This document shows positions 1-6,912 of a DNA stretch of 10,299 nucleotides, piece by piece. Source of the stretch: UMGS755 sp045595795 (GTDB lineage: Bacteria > Bacillota > Clostridia > UBA1381 > UBA9506); contig JAZOBC010000031.1 in the NCBI GenBank assembly GCA_045595795.1, positions 1-10,299 on the forward strand, read 5' to 3'. How positions within the stretch are numbered: position 1 is the first letter of the stretch; every line of letters starts with the position of its first letter. A model generated the notes under the pieces. The model searched no databases. It was given only the letters and a program-made list of their open reading frames with translations, and was not told the DNA's origin. The position numbers and the translations under genes are program-made.

Positions 1-831
1 CGTTGAGACAGCTGTTGTCAGCATTGCCATATACAAAACTACTGCATACACAGTACCGGTAACATATCCGGCGCGCTCCGATAAAAGCAGCATGGGAAGC
101 TGACTACTCCACACCGATTCATGAAACTTAAGAGCCAGACAGCAAACAAGTGCTAAGCCCCCCAACAATGCACCTCCCAGCACACCGCTGAGTGTCGCTG
201 TCTTTTTACTGTCTGCCATGGCACTGGCAGGCACCAGCACGGCCGTAGCAGACAACAAATTATACCCTACATAAAACAAAGCATAGGGAAGAAAAGCACC
301 GTGACTGCTTAGCTGTGGTAGCCACACGCTGCGGCTGTCAGTAAAAATAATATACAATGCAACGTACGTCGTTCCCAAAATCATAATCGGCGTCAGGAGC
401 ACATTCACCAAAGACAACCCCTTTAAATCATAGAAAAACACCACCAGGCAAATGACATCTGTCAACAAAATGCCCCAAACCGCAGATAAAGAAAAGTGTT
501 GCACAAAAAAAGCACCTGAGCCGGACAACATCACACAAAAGCTTACGCATAAAAAAAATTCTGTTGCCATCGCCATGAAAGACGCCAGAGGTTGACAAAA
601 AATCGACCGCAGATACTGACGATGCGTTTTTTGGGGAAGCGTACTTGCCTTTGATAAAATAAGCGCTCCCAAAAAACAGAACAAAAATCCTGCAAGCAAA
701 CACCCTAAAATACCACGCCGAGAAAAACGGACAAAGAACAAAATCAGCTCCTGCCCCGAGGCAAAACCGGCACCTAAAACCGTACCTAAATATACCGCTG
801 CAATTTTTAACAAATTTCTTGTTTTTTTCAT
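1..831 (-). CDS. YkvI-family multi-spanning membrane protein, 3' end outside window
   Basis: The minus strand is open from an ATG at 831-829 to the window edge, giving 277 codons with no stop; the C-terminus is missing. The protein starts MKKTRNLLKIAAVYLGTVLG and continues with GAGFASGQE at about residues 20-28. This glycine-rich first-helix signature is typical of the YkvI family (COG3949), usually about 350 residues long. The rest is a run of hydrophobic segments with few charges, as expected for a polytopic inner-membrane protein with a transporter-like (APC-superfamily-like) fold. The family has no firmly established substrate, so I give no function beyond membrane protein or putative transporter. 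A purine-rich GTGGGG (minus strand, 846-841) lies 9 bases before the ATG as a modest ribosome binding site. It is transcribed divergently from the operon at 1254. The open frame, the start and the family signature are seen directly; the length comparison is family knowledge. Confidence 0.85.
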   Translation of the reverse strand, partial: MKKTRNLLKIAAVYLGTVLGAGFASGQELILFFVRFSRRGILGCLLAGFLFCFLGALILSKASTLPQKTHRQYLRSIFCQPLASFMAMATEFFLCVSFCVMLSGSGAFFVQHFSLSAVWGILLTDVICLVVFFYDLKGLSLVNVLLTPIMILGTTYVALYIIFTDSRSVWLPQLSSHGAFLPYALFYVGYNLLSATAVLVPASAMADSKKTATLSGVLGGALLGGLALVCCLALKFHESVWSSQLPMLLLSERAGYVTGTVYAVVLYMAMLTTAVST

Positions 832-1156
832 CAAAAATTTGCCCCACTTTCCCATAAATCGATATTATGTAAACTTCATGTTTTAAACGTGTTAATGCGG
901 TTTTACGAACAGATGACAAACATTTGTTTTGTTACTAAAATCTGTTGATAACCTGTTGATAATGTGAATAACTTGCCTAAAAATCACGATTTCCACACAA
1001 TTTTCTGTTGAAAACCCTGTTAGCTTTGTGAATAACTAATTTTTATATTTTTTCTCAGGTTTACATAACAACAGTAAAAATACAGCAAAAATCACGAAAA
1101 AAAGTTGCGCTCTTTTTACAAATACGTTTTTTTATTTAATTTTTATGTTCGCTCAC

Positions 1157-1185
1157 TTGCAATTATGTGTGGATTATGATATATT
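1157..1185 (+). promoter_or_regulatory. Sigma-A-type promoter for the hisD-like operon
   Basis: A -35 element TTGCAA (1157-1162) is followed by a 17-base spacer and a -10 element TATATT (1180-1185). A TG dinucleotide at 1177-1178 makes it an extended -10. Transcription would start near 1192, giving a leader of about 60-70 nt before the hisD-like gene. The DnaA-box-like 9-mer TGTGGATTA (1168-1176) falls inside the spacer, so a bound DnaA protein would be expected to interfere with RNA polymerase; that last point is inference. Confidence 0.65.
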
Positions 1186-1210
1186 ATATTATTATGAAGT
1201 TAGAAAAAAC

Positions 1211-1228
1211 AAACTGCTAAAGCAGTTT
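1211..1228 (+). other. Small hairpin in the hisD-like leader
   Basis: AAACTGC (1211-1217) and GCAGTTT (1222-1228) form a perfect 7-base-pair stem with the loop TAAA, and a T-rich stretch (TTTTGATTT) overlaps and follows the 3' arm. It lies in the short leader between the promoter and the hisD-like start. It is too weak to call a terminator with confidence. No T-box, histidine-codon leader peptide or known riboswitch core was seen. Confidence 0.4.
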
Positions 1229-1253
1229 TGATTTACCATACGACGGAAAGGAC

Positions 1254-2564
1254 ATGGATACAATGAAAATACGTGTTTTAAAAGAGATGACAACTGAGGA
1301 AAAATCCTTTGTTTTAAAGCGTGCAGAATTAGATATCAGCCGCCAAATGGAGCTTGCCAAGGAAGTGGCAGCCGATATTTGTGCAAACGGTGATGCTGCC
1401 GTTTTAAAATATACCGAAAAGTTTGACGGCGTAAAGCTGGCTAAAGATGGTATCCGTGTTCGTCCCGAGGAAATTGAAGCAGGCTATAACCGATTAGATG
1501 TTAAAACACGTGAGGCCATTGAATATGCTGCTAAAAACATTCGTAACTTCCACGAAAAACAAATGCCTGAAGAGTTGTGGTTCACGAATGTAGACGAAGG
1601 CCTTATGGTGGGCGAAAAAACCACACCCATTGTTGACGTTTGTTTATATGTCCCCCGTGGTAAGGGTAGCTTTCCCTCTGTTCTTCTGATGCTGGGTATT
1701 CCGGCTGTGGTTGCCGGCGTTCCAAAAATTACCGTTGTAACACCCCCTAACGAAGAAGGAAACTGCGACGATGCTATTTTGGCAGCCGCAAAAATCATTG
1801 GCATTACCGATATTTATAAAGTTGGCGGCATTCAGGCCGTTGCCGCTGTGGCATATGGTACTGAAACCATTCCCAAATGCCATAAAATTATTGGCCCCGG
1901 CAATTCCTACGCCACTGCCGCTAAGCGTGTGCTTTCCGGCCAGATTGACAGCGGTTTGCCCGCCGGCCCCAGTGAAGTGATTATTCTGGCAGACGAGCAC
2001 GCTGACCCTGAAAAAGTTGCTTTAGACGTGATGATTGAAGCAGAGCACGGCCCCGATTCTGCTGCACTGCTTGTGACTCATTCCCGTGAATTGGTTGATA
2101 AGGTTCTGCCGATTATTGACCGTCAGTTGCCGAAACTTTCCGAAAAAAGACGGAGCTTTATTAACACAAATTTTGAAACCTACGGTGGCGTGATTCTCAC
2201 CGAATCTTTAGAAGAATCCATTGATTTTGTCAATGAATATGCCCCTGAGCATATGGAAGTGATGACAGAGAATCCCTTTGCGGTGTTAGAAAAGATTAAA
2301 AACGCCGGTGAAATTCTGTTGGGCGATTATACGCCGGTTACCCTGTGTAACTTCGTGTTAGGCCCCAACGCCATTTTGCCCACAGGCGGTTTTGCAAAAA
2401 CCTATTCCTCTGTTTCTGTCATGGACTTTTTAAAACGTTCCTCTGTTGGCTATGCCAGCCGGGAAGGCTTTATGCGGGTGCGTGAGCATGCATCACGAAT
2501 TGCCCGGGTAGAAGGCTTTGATGCCCATGCTTTAGCCGTTGAAGAAAGGAGCACCGATAAATGA
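1254..2564 (+). CDS. hisD: Histidinol dehydrogenase family protein with altered metal-site residues
   Basis: The 436-residue product matches the full length of HisD (EC 1.1.1.23), the NAD-dependent oxidation of histidinol to histidine. Clear family blocks are GGIQAVAAVAYGTE (about 191-204), GPGNSYATAAKR (214-225), AGPSEVIILAD (237-247), EHGPDS (264-269) and the catalytic Glu-His pair in YAPEHMEV (332-333). Compared from memory with E. coli HisD, zinc ligand His262 is kept (H265) and His419 is kept (H425), but Gln259 is Glu (E262), Asp360 is Asn (N366), and the active-site His367 is Ala (A373, in GPNAILPT). It may therefore be a paralogue with another alcohol substrate. The ATG at 1263 fits better than 1254, because AAAGGA (1247-1252) is 10 bases before it but only 1 base before 1254. 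The stop overlaps the next start (ATGA). Family assignment is firm; use of histidinol as substrate is not. Confidence 0.85.
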   Translation: MDTMKIRVLKEMTTEEKSFVLKRAELDISRQMELAKEVAADICANGDAAVLKYTEKFDGVKLAKDGIRVRPEEIEAGYNRLDVKTREAIEYAAKNIRNFHEKQMPEELWFTNVDEGLMVGEKTTPIVDVCLYVPRGKGSFPSVLLMLGIPAVVAGVPKITVVTPPNEEGNCDDAILAAAKIIGITDIYKVGGIQAVAAVAYGTETIPKCHKIIGPGNSYATAAKRVLSGQIDSGLPAGPSEVIILADEHADPEKVALDVMIEAEHGPDSAALLVTHSRELVDKVLPIIDRQLPKLSEKRRSFINTNFETYGGVILTESLEESIDFVNEYAPEHMEVMTENPFAVLEKIKNAGEILLGDYTPVTLCNFVLGPNAILPTGGFAKTYSSVSVMDFLKRSSVGYASREGFMRVREHASRIARVEGFDAHALAVEERSTDK

Positions 2565-3187
2565 AAACAAAGGTTTGTGTGACCAGAAAAACAAGCGAAT
2601 CTTTTATGTCCGTAACCTTAGACGCCAGTGGTTTGGCGCCTGATTACAGAAAGCGGATTAAAACTCATACCCCTTTCTTTTCACATATGATTGAACATAT
2701 CGCCTGGCGCAGCGGCGTTACCATTGAAACAGATTTTTCTTTGGATGAATTTACGCTAAATCATGTGATTTATGAAGATTTGGGAATTGCCTTCGGCAAG
2801 GCACTCCGCTCCTATATTTGGGATAACAAAGCAGACGGTGCCACCGGTTACGGTGATGCCATTGGCATCATTGATGAAGCCAAAGCATCTTGCGCCATCA
2901 GCTTTGAAGAGCGCGCCTACGCAAGCATTTGTTATGATGCCATCACGATGCCTGCTGAAACCGAGGGCGTACTCAGCGAAGATTTGGTGACCTTTTTAGA
3001 AGGCTTATGTCAGGGCGCACAGTGCACCTTACACATTGATATTGAAAAAGGCGTGAACGGTCACCACATTTGGGAAGCTGTTTTCCGCGCTTTGGGAATT
3101 GCCTTAGGCCGCGCCATGTATTTAGATCCGGCTCGCAAAGGTCTTTCTGCCGGCGTGGCAGGCTCTGTGACATTTACCATTGAATAA
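2561..3187 (+). CDS. IGPD (HisB)-family protein with lost metal and phosphate ligands
   Basis: The 208-residue product aligns along its length with imidazoleglycerol-phosphate dehydratase (usually about 190-200 residues). Family features are TPFFSHMIEHIA (37-48), EDLGIAFGKAL (72-82), IDEA (104-107) and NGHHIWEAVFRALG (166-179). The last contains the HHxxE metal motif (H168, H169, E172). However, the classical DDHHTxED is LNHVIYED here (66-73), so the second His is Val69. The His normally in the FxTEhvxH helix aligns with Val143, and the C-terminal PSTKG phosphate-binding segment is replaced by LSAGVAG (195-201). Two of the expected Mn-binding histidines are thus missing. The start overlaps the hisD-like stop (ATGA), implying translational coupling and joint function. 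It may be a dehydratase or isomerase on another substrate, or a non-catalytic partner. Family membership is seen; the changed function is inferred. Confidence 0.8.
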   Translation: MKTKVCVTRKTSESFMSVTLDASGLAPDYRKRIKTHTPFFSHMIEHIAWRSGVTIETDFSLDEFTLNHVIYEDLGIAFGKALRSYIWDNKADGATGYGDAIGIIDEAKASCAISFEERAYASICYDAITMPAETEGVLSEDLVTFLEGLCQGAQCTLHIDIEKGVNGHHIWEAVFRALGIALGRAMYLDPARKGLSAGVAGSVTFTIE

Positions 3188-3205
3188 AAGGAAGGAAATC
3201 CCCAC

Positions 3206-4237
3206 ATGCTCCACGCTTTATTAGACCGCTATGATACTGTGCTGCTCGATATGGATGGTGTTATCACCAGCGAGCAGGTCTACTGGAATTCTGCTGCGCT
3301 GACCGTTTGGGAACTGCTTTTTTCAAAGCAGCATTTTGGAACGGAAGACATTGACCCGAAAGAGTTGACAAATCGTTTAAAAGAACTGCGGAGTCTGGTT
3401 TTTTTAGACGATGCCGTGATTCGGTTTCTGAAAAACAAAGGCGTTAACAACAACTGGGATTTGTCTTGGGTGATTGTGGCAGGTGCCCTGTTTTTAAACA
3501 CCCGGGATTTTTCCGCTATTTTCGATTGGATTAGAATCCTGCCGGATGTTAAAAACGGACTTTACGCAGCCGTAACAGATGCTTTGCTTTTCTCCGGCAT
3601 GGCGGAAGAGTATGCCGTTCAATATGGTGGTCTTTGGAAAACCAATCAGCTTGTATTTCAGGAATGGTTTTTGGGCAGCGAATTGTTTCCAAAATACTGG
3701 AACAGCCCCTCGCTTCTTGCCGGAAAGCCCGGACTGACCTTTTCTGAGGAACCATTGGTAGAAAAAGAACCTTTGATTCGGCTGCTATCTGAAATTGCTG
3801 AAACAAAGCGTTTGGGCATCGGCTCCGGCCGTCCCCGGATTGAGGCAGAAAACCCCTTACGTTCCTGGGGTGTCTATAACCTGTTTGAAAAAGATGCTAT
3901 CGTTACCTATAACGACGTCATGGATGCACAGGAAGAAGTTTCAAAACAATTAGATGGCGCTTCACTTTCAAAACCTCATCCCTTCATGTTTCTGCGGGGC
4001 GTTTTCGGTACAAAGCACACAACGGCGGAGCTACTGGATGGACAGTTTGATTCTGTACCTTGTAAAAAAACGCTGGTCATTGGCGATGCCGGATGCGACT
4101 TATTCTCTGCAAAAAGCGCAGGCTGTGACTTTCTCGCTGTTCTCACCGGGATTGATGGTGAAAACGCAAGGGGCTATTTTGAGGAAAATGGTGCAGATTA
4201 TATTCTGCATAATATTTTAGACCTTTTGGAATCTTAA
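3206..4237 (+). CDS. HAD-superfamily hydrolase, phosphatase-like, with a long insert
   Basis: The 343-residue protein has all four HAD motifs in order: the nucleophile DMDGV (D15, D17), a Ser in GIGSGRP (S207), Lys in LSKPHPF (K256), and the acidic motif VIGDAGCDLFSAKSAG (D294, D298). These predict a cytoplasmic Mg-dependent phosphohydrolase. About 185 residues separate motifs I and II, so the cap is larger than in common 220-280-residue HAD phosphatases, and it is rich in Trp, Phe and Tyr. It does not resemble the short HAD domain of bifunctional E. coli HisB. AAGGAAGGA (3188-3196) lies 9 bases upstream of the ATG, and the gap to the IGPD-like gene is 18 bases, so they are probably cotranscribed. 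Its place after HisD- and HisB-family genes suggests it removes phosphate from an intermediate in the same unidentified pathway; this is inference. Confidence 0.85.
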   Translation: MLHALLDRYDTVLLDMDGVITSEQVYWNSAALTVWELLFSKQHFGTEDIDPKELTNRLKELRSLVFLDDAVIRFLKNKGVNNNWDLSWVIVAGALFLNTRDFSAIFDWIRILPDVKNGLYAAVTDALLFSGMAEEYAVQYGGLWKTNQLVFQEWFLGSELFPKYWNSPSLLAGKPGLTFSEEPLVEKEPLIRLLSEIAETKRLGIGSGRPRIEAENPLRSWGVYNLFEKDAIVTYNDVMDAQEEVSKQLDGASLSKPHPFMFLRGVFGTKHTTAELLDGQFDSVPCKKTLVIGDAGCDLFSAKSAGCDFLAVLTGIDGENARGYFEENGADYILHNILDLLES

Positions 4238-4275
4238 GTTTATAAAATTATTTAAATATGAGGAGGAAAAACAAA

Positions 4276-4485
4276 ATGGCAAATCAAGTAACAAAAGACA
4301 CCATTATTATGGATGTTTTAAAAATGAATCAGGGTACTGCAAAATTCTTTTTTGAAATCGGTATGCACTGCTTAGGCTGTCCATCCGCCAGCGGTGAGTC
4401 CATTGCAGAAGCGTGCATGGTGCACGGAGAGGATGCTGACGCCTTAGTTGAACGCATTAATGCTTTTTTAGCAGAAGCTGAATAA
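4276..4485 (+). CDS. DUF1858 redox-disulfide domain protein
   Basis: A 69-residue cytoplasmic protein starting MANQVTKDTIIMDVLKMNQG. It contains GMHCLGCPSASGES (about 29-42), the CxxC signature of the DUF1858 family, also called the hybrid-cluster-protein-associated redox disulfide domain (TIGR03980). These small proteins are common in anaerobes and are presumed to carry a redox-active disulfide or bind metal through the two cysteines (about C32 and C35); no exact reaction is established. The ATG at 4276 is chosen over an in-frame ATG at 4258 because a perfect AGGAGG (4261-4266) lies 9 bases before 4276 and would be inside the longer version. It sits 38 bases after the HAD gene and immediately before a terminator and the copper ATPase gene. 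Because of the position, a thiol or copper-related partnership with CopA is conceivable but unproven. Confidence 0.85.
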   Translation: MANQVTKDTIIMDVLKMNQGTAKFFFEIGMHCLGCPSASGESIAEACMVHGEDADALVERINAFLAEAE

Positions 4486-4490
4486 GAGAT

Positions 4491-4525
4491 AAAAAGGGTG
4501 GCGGCAAAGTCGTCACCCTTTTTTT
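4491..4525 (+). terminator. Strong rho-independent terminator, likely bidirectional
   Basis: AAAAAGGGTGGCG (4491-4503) pairs with CGTCACCCTTTTT (4511-4523) as a 13-base-pair stem including one G-T wobble, with a 7-nt loop and a run of seven T ending at 4525. The A-tract on the 5' side would make it work on either strand. It ends the transcript of the HisD-like to DUF1858 genes, yet lies only 22 bases before the start of the copper ATPase gene. Confidence 0.9.
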
Positions 4526-4547
4526 GTGATGAAATGGAGGAAGCCAA

Positions 4548-6773
4548 ATGGAAGCAAAACACTATCGTTTTAAAATAGAAGGCATGCGCTGCGCTGCCTG
4601 CTCGGCTGCTGCTGAGCGCGCCCTGCGAGAAACCCCCGGCGTAACGGATGCAACTGTTAATTTAGCACTGGCCACCGGCGAAATTCATGGCGGTGACAAC
4701 TTAGATCCCAAGGCCGCTATTTCTGCCTTAAAAGCTTTAGACTTTACTGCAACGCTTTTAGAGGATGACGAACTGACTGTTTCAAAAAGCAAGGATTACC
4801 ATCCATTTCAAGTCGCCGTGGGGCTGATTTTTGGCGCACTGGTTATGTACATCGGCATGTCGCATATGCTCCCCTTTCCTCTGCCTTTACCTGATATAAT
4901 TGATATGCACAAAAATCCTGTTGGGTTTTCTCTGGCACAACTCATTTTTTGTTTGCCTGTTCTAGTGGTTGGACGCCGCTTTTTAATCACCGGAGTTAAA
5001 CGCCTGTTTTCATTGCATCCCAACATGGACTCCTTAGTGGCTTTAGGAACAGGCTCGGCATTTTGCTACAGCCTGTTTCATACCTATCAGGTGCTCAGCG
5101 GCAACACCGCCAAAGCCCATGAACTATATTTTGAATCTGCAGCCGTTGTGCTGGCTCTTATTTTATTAGGAAAGTTTTTAGAAGAAAAAAGCAAAAACAG
5201 GGCGAAAGATGCCATTTCCTCCCTGGCTCGTTTGATTCCGCAGACCTGCACCGTGCTACGTGGCGGCGAAGCAGTTACAGTGAAAAGCGCTGATGTGCTC
5301 ATGGATGAAACAGTACTTTGTGCTGCCGGCGAAAAAATTGCCGTTGACGGCATCGTCATAGAAGGCGGCGGTGATGTGGATGAATCTATGCTCACCGGCG
5401 AAAGCCTGCCTGTTTATAAAGAGGAAGGCAGCAAAGTCTCGGGGGGAACGATTTTAAAGGATGGCTTTGTGAAAATTCGCACCACCGGTGCAGGCGGTGC
5501 CACAGCCGCCGCACAAATTTTACGTCTTGTGGCAGAAGCACAACAAAAAAAAGCACCCATTTCTCGTTTGGCTGACCGCATTTCTGCAGTTTTCGTACCC
5601 GCCGTATTGCTCATCGCCCTCCTTGCCGCAATCATCTGGATACTGCTGGGTAAAGGTGCCGGCTATGTTCTGCAAATTTTTGTTTCTGTCTTAGTGGTAG
5701 CATGCCCTTGTTCTTTAGGCTTAGCGACACCCATCGCTGTCATGGTGGCATCAGGCAGAGGCGCAAAATTGGGTGTTTTGTTTCGCGGAGGCGACGCTCT
5801 TGAACATTTGGCACAAATTAATATGGCTCTGTTTGATAAAACCGGCACCATCACGGAAGGTACATTGCAAGTCGGTGTGATATCCGATGCAGCAGGTCAA
5901 AATCATGAAGACTGGCTCCCCCTCGCGATTGGCGCTGAGCATGGAAGTGTGCACCCCATTGCTAAGGCTCTGCTGACCTATGCAGCAGAAAATAATCTCT
6001 CTATTTCTATGCCGGAAACCGTTCAGTCCTATGCCGGAAAAGGTGTTTCGGCATTGATAAACGGAAAAACGGTTCTTGCAGGCACACGTCGCTTCATGGA
6101 AGAAATGAACCTTGACGGTGGCAGCTTTCCGACACCTCCCTCCGGCATGGCGGTCGTTTATGTTTCCATTGACAATACACCCATGGGCATCATCGGTCTT
6201 TCAGACACCGTAAAGCCCTCCGGCTCCGAAGCGGTCACCCGTCTTAGAAACATGCAGATTGAATCCGCTATGATTACAGGAGATAACAAAGACGCTGCGG
6301 CATTTGCCGCAAAAGAAGCCGGCATTAGCCGTGTGCTCTCCGAGGTGCTTCCCGGCGACAAAGCTGCCGAAGTTGAGCGACTCAAGCAAGAGGGCTATAA
6401 AACTGCCATGATTGGCGATGGCATTAACGATGCACCGGCTCTCGCTGCTGCCCATGTTGGTGTTTGCGCGTTCGGCGGTACGGATATTGCCGCTGAAACT
6501 GCCGCTGTCCTTCTCATGCGAAACGATTTGCTTGCCTTTACCGATGCTGTCTCTCTTTCTCGGTTTTCCATGAGCGTGATTCGCCAAAATCTGTTTTGGG
6601 CATTCATTTATAACACCATCGGTATTCCCCTGGCTGCCGGTGTGCTTTCTCATTGGGGCATTTTACTCTCTCCGGCACTGGCAGGAACCATGATGGCTCT
6701 TTCCTCTATCTGCGTGGTGACGAACTCTTTAAGAATTGCCCGTTTTACTCCAAAAAAATATTTAAAAAAATGA
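4548..6773 (+). CDS. copA: Cu(I)-exporting P1B-type ATPase (CopA type)
   Basis: The 741-residue membrane ATPase is complete. One N-terminal heavy-metal-associated domain carries GMRCAAC (C15, C18). The membrane domain follows, with TGES of the actuator domain at 283-286, the ion-binding CPC at 386-388, the phosphorylation motif DKTGT (D430), the nucleotide-domain HP pair (469-470) and GDGINDAP (623-630). The later membrane helices contain YN (688-689) and MALSS (716-720). CPC plus YN plus MxxSS is the set that defines Cu(I) selectivity in P1B-1 ATPases, so the protein should export Cu+ from the cytoplasm using ATP. GGAGG (4536-4540) lies 7 bases before the ATG. No CsoR or CopZ gene is visible, and there is little room for a promoter between the preceding terminator and the start, so expression may depend on read-through or on a promoter inside the upstream gene. 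Confidence 0.95.
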   Translation: MEAKHYRFKIEGMRCAACSAAAERALRETPGVTDATVNLALATGEIHGGDNLDPKAAISALKALDFTATLLEDDELTVSKSKDYHPFQVAVGLIFGALVMYIGMSHMLPFPLPLPDIIDMHKNPVGFSLAQLIFCLPVLVVGRRFLITGVKRLFSLHPNMDSLVALGTGSAFCYSLFHTYQVLSGNTAKAHELYFESAAVVLALILLGKFLEEKSKNRAKDAISSLARLIPQTCTVLRGGEAVTVKSADVLMDETVLCAAGEKIAVDGIVIEGGGDVDESMLTGESLPVYKEEGSKVSGGTILKDGFVKIRTTGAGGATAAAQILRLVAEAQQKKAPISRLADRISAVFVPAVLLIALLAAIIWILLGKGAGYVLQIFVSVLVVACPCSLGLATPIAVMVASGRGAKLGVLFRGGDALEHLAQINMALFDKTGTITEGTLQVGVISDAAGQNHEDWLPLAIGAEHGSVHPIAKALLTYAAENNLSISMPETVQSYAGKGVSALINGKTVLAGTRRFMEEMNLDGGSFPTPPSGMAVVYVSIDNTPMGIIGLSDTVKPSGSEAVTRLRNMQIESAMITGDNKDAAAFAAKEAGISRVLSEVLPGDKAAEVERLKQEGYKTAMIGDGINDAPALAAAHVGVCAFGGTDIAAETAAVLLMRNDLLAFTDAVSLSRFSMSVIRQNLFWAFIYNTIGIPLAAGVLSHWGILLSPALAGTMMALSSICVVTNSLRIARFTPKKYLKK

Positions 6774-6783
6774 TAAATTTCTC

Positions 6784-6812
6784 TTGTATTTTAGGAAAAA
6801 TTTTGGTATAAT
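6784..6812 (+). promoter_or_regulatory. Sigma-A promoter of the decarboxylase operon
   Basis: TTGTAT (6784-6789) and a perfect TATAAT (6807-6812) are separated by 17 bases, the ideal spacing. Transcription would begin near 6819, giving a leader of about 160 nt before the mmdA-like gene. No clear intrinsic terminator follows copA, so some copA transcripts may run into this operon. Confidence 0.8.
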
Positions 6813-6837
6813 GATAATTGGTGGAATTTCGAATCTT

Positions 6838-6912
6838 CGGCAAAACCCAAAGGGGATTTTTGTCGAATTTTCCTATATACAAGCGGATTTTGAAAACAAA
6901 TTCCGCATATAG
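6838..6912 (+). promoter_or_regulatory. Structured 5' leader with two consecutive hairpins
   Basis: Hairpin 1: CGGCAAAA (6838-6845) pairs with TTTTGTCG (6858-6865), and CCC (6846-6848) pairs with GGG (6853-6855) across a two-base bulge and a 4-nt loop. Hairpin 2: CTATAT (6873-6878) pairs with ATATAG (6907-6912), and inside it GCGGA-TTT (6883-6890) pairs with AAAT-TCCGC (6898-6906), with a one-base bulge. Neither is followed by a proper T-tract, so they do not look like terminators. TCCTA occurs twice (6871-6875 and 6914-6918) and is complementary to TAGGA in the ribosome binding site (6966-6970), which would allow control of translation. I do not recognise a known riboswitch; a regulatory role is inference. 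Confidence 0.5.

Larger units (their letters stand above)
832..1253. other. AT-rich divergent intergenic region with DnaA-box-like cluster
   Basis: No gene is convincing in this 422-base spacer between two divergent genes. It contains several 9-mers matching or close to the DnaA box TTATNCACA on its complementary strand: TGTTGATAA at 943-951 and 954-962, TGTGAATAA at 963-971 and 1027-1035, and TGTGGATTA at 1168-1176. A weaker relative, TGTTGAAAA, lies at 1006-1014. The two TGTGAATAA copies fit the degenerate consensus exactly; the others have one or two mismatches. All have the same orientation, and the first three are nearly back to back. Stretches around 1036-1145 and 1177-1200 are very AT-rich. 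The spacer also holds the hisD promoter. This could be an origin, a DnaA titration or regulatory site, or chance in AT-rich DNA; no dnaA or dnaN is visible nearby. Confidence 0.45.

Noticed and set aside
428..919. Minus-strand 163-residue open frame
   Set aside because: It overlaps the start of the YkvI-like gene in another frame, has no family motif, and its Cys/Phe-rich translation is what an out-of-frame read of a membrane-protein gene gives.
1192..1253. T-box or histidine attenuator before the hisD-like gene
   Set aside because: The leader is only about 60 nt, with no histidine codon run, no T-box core and only a 7-base-pair hairpin.
6774..6830. Intrinsic terminator after copA
   Set aside because: The region is A/T-rich but has no GC-rich stem followed by a T run.
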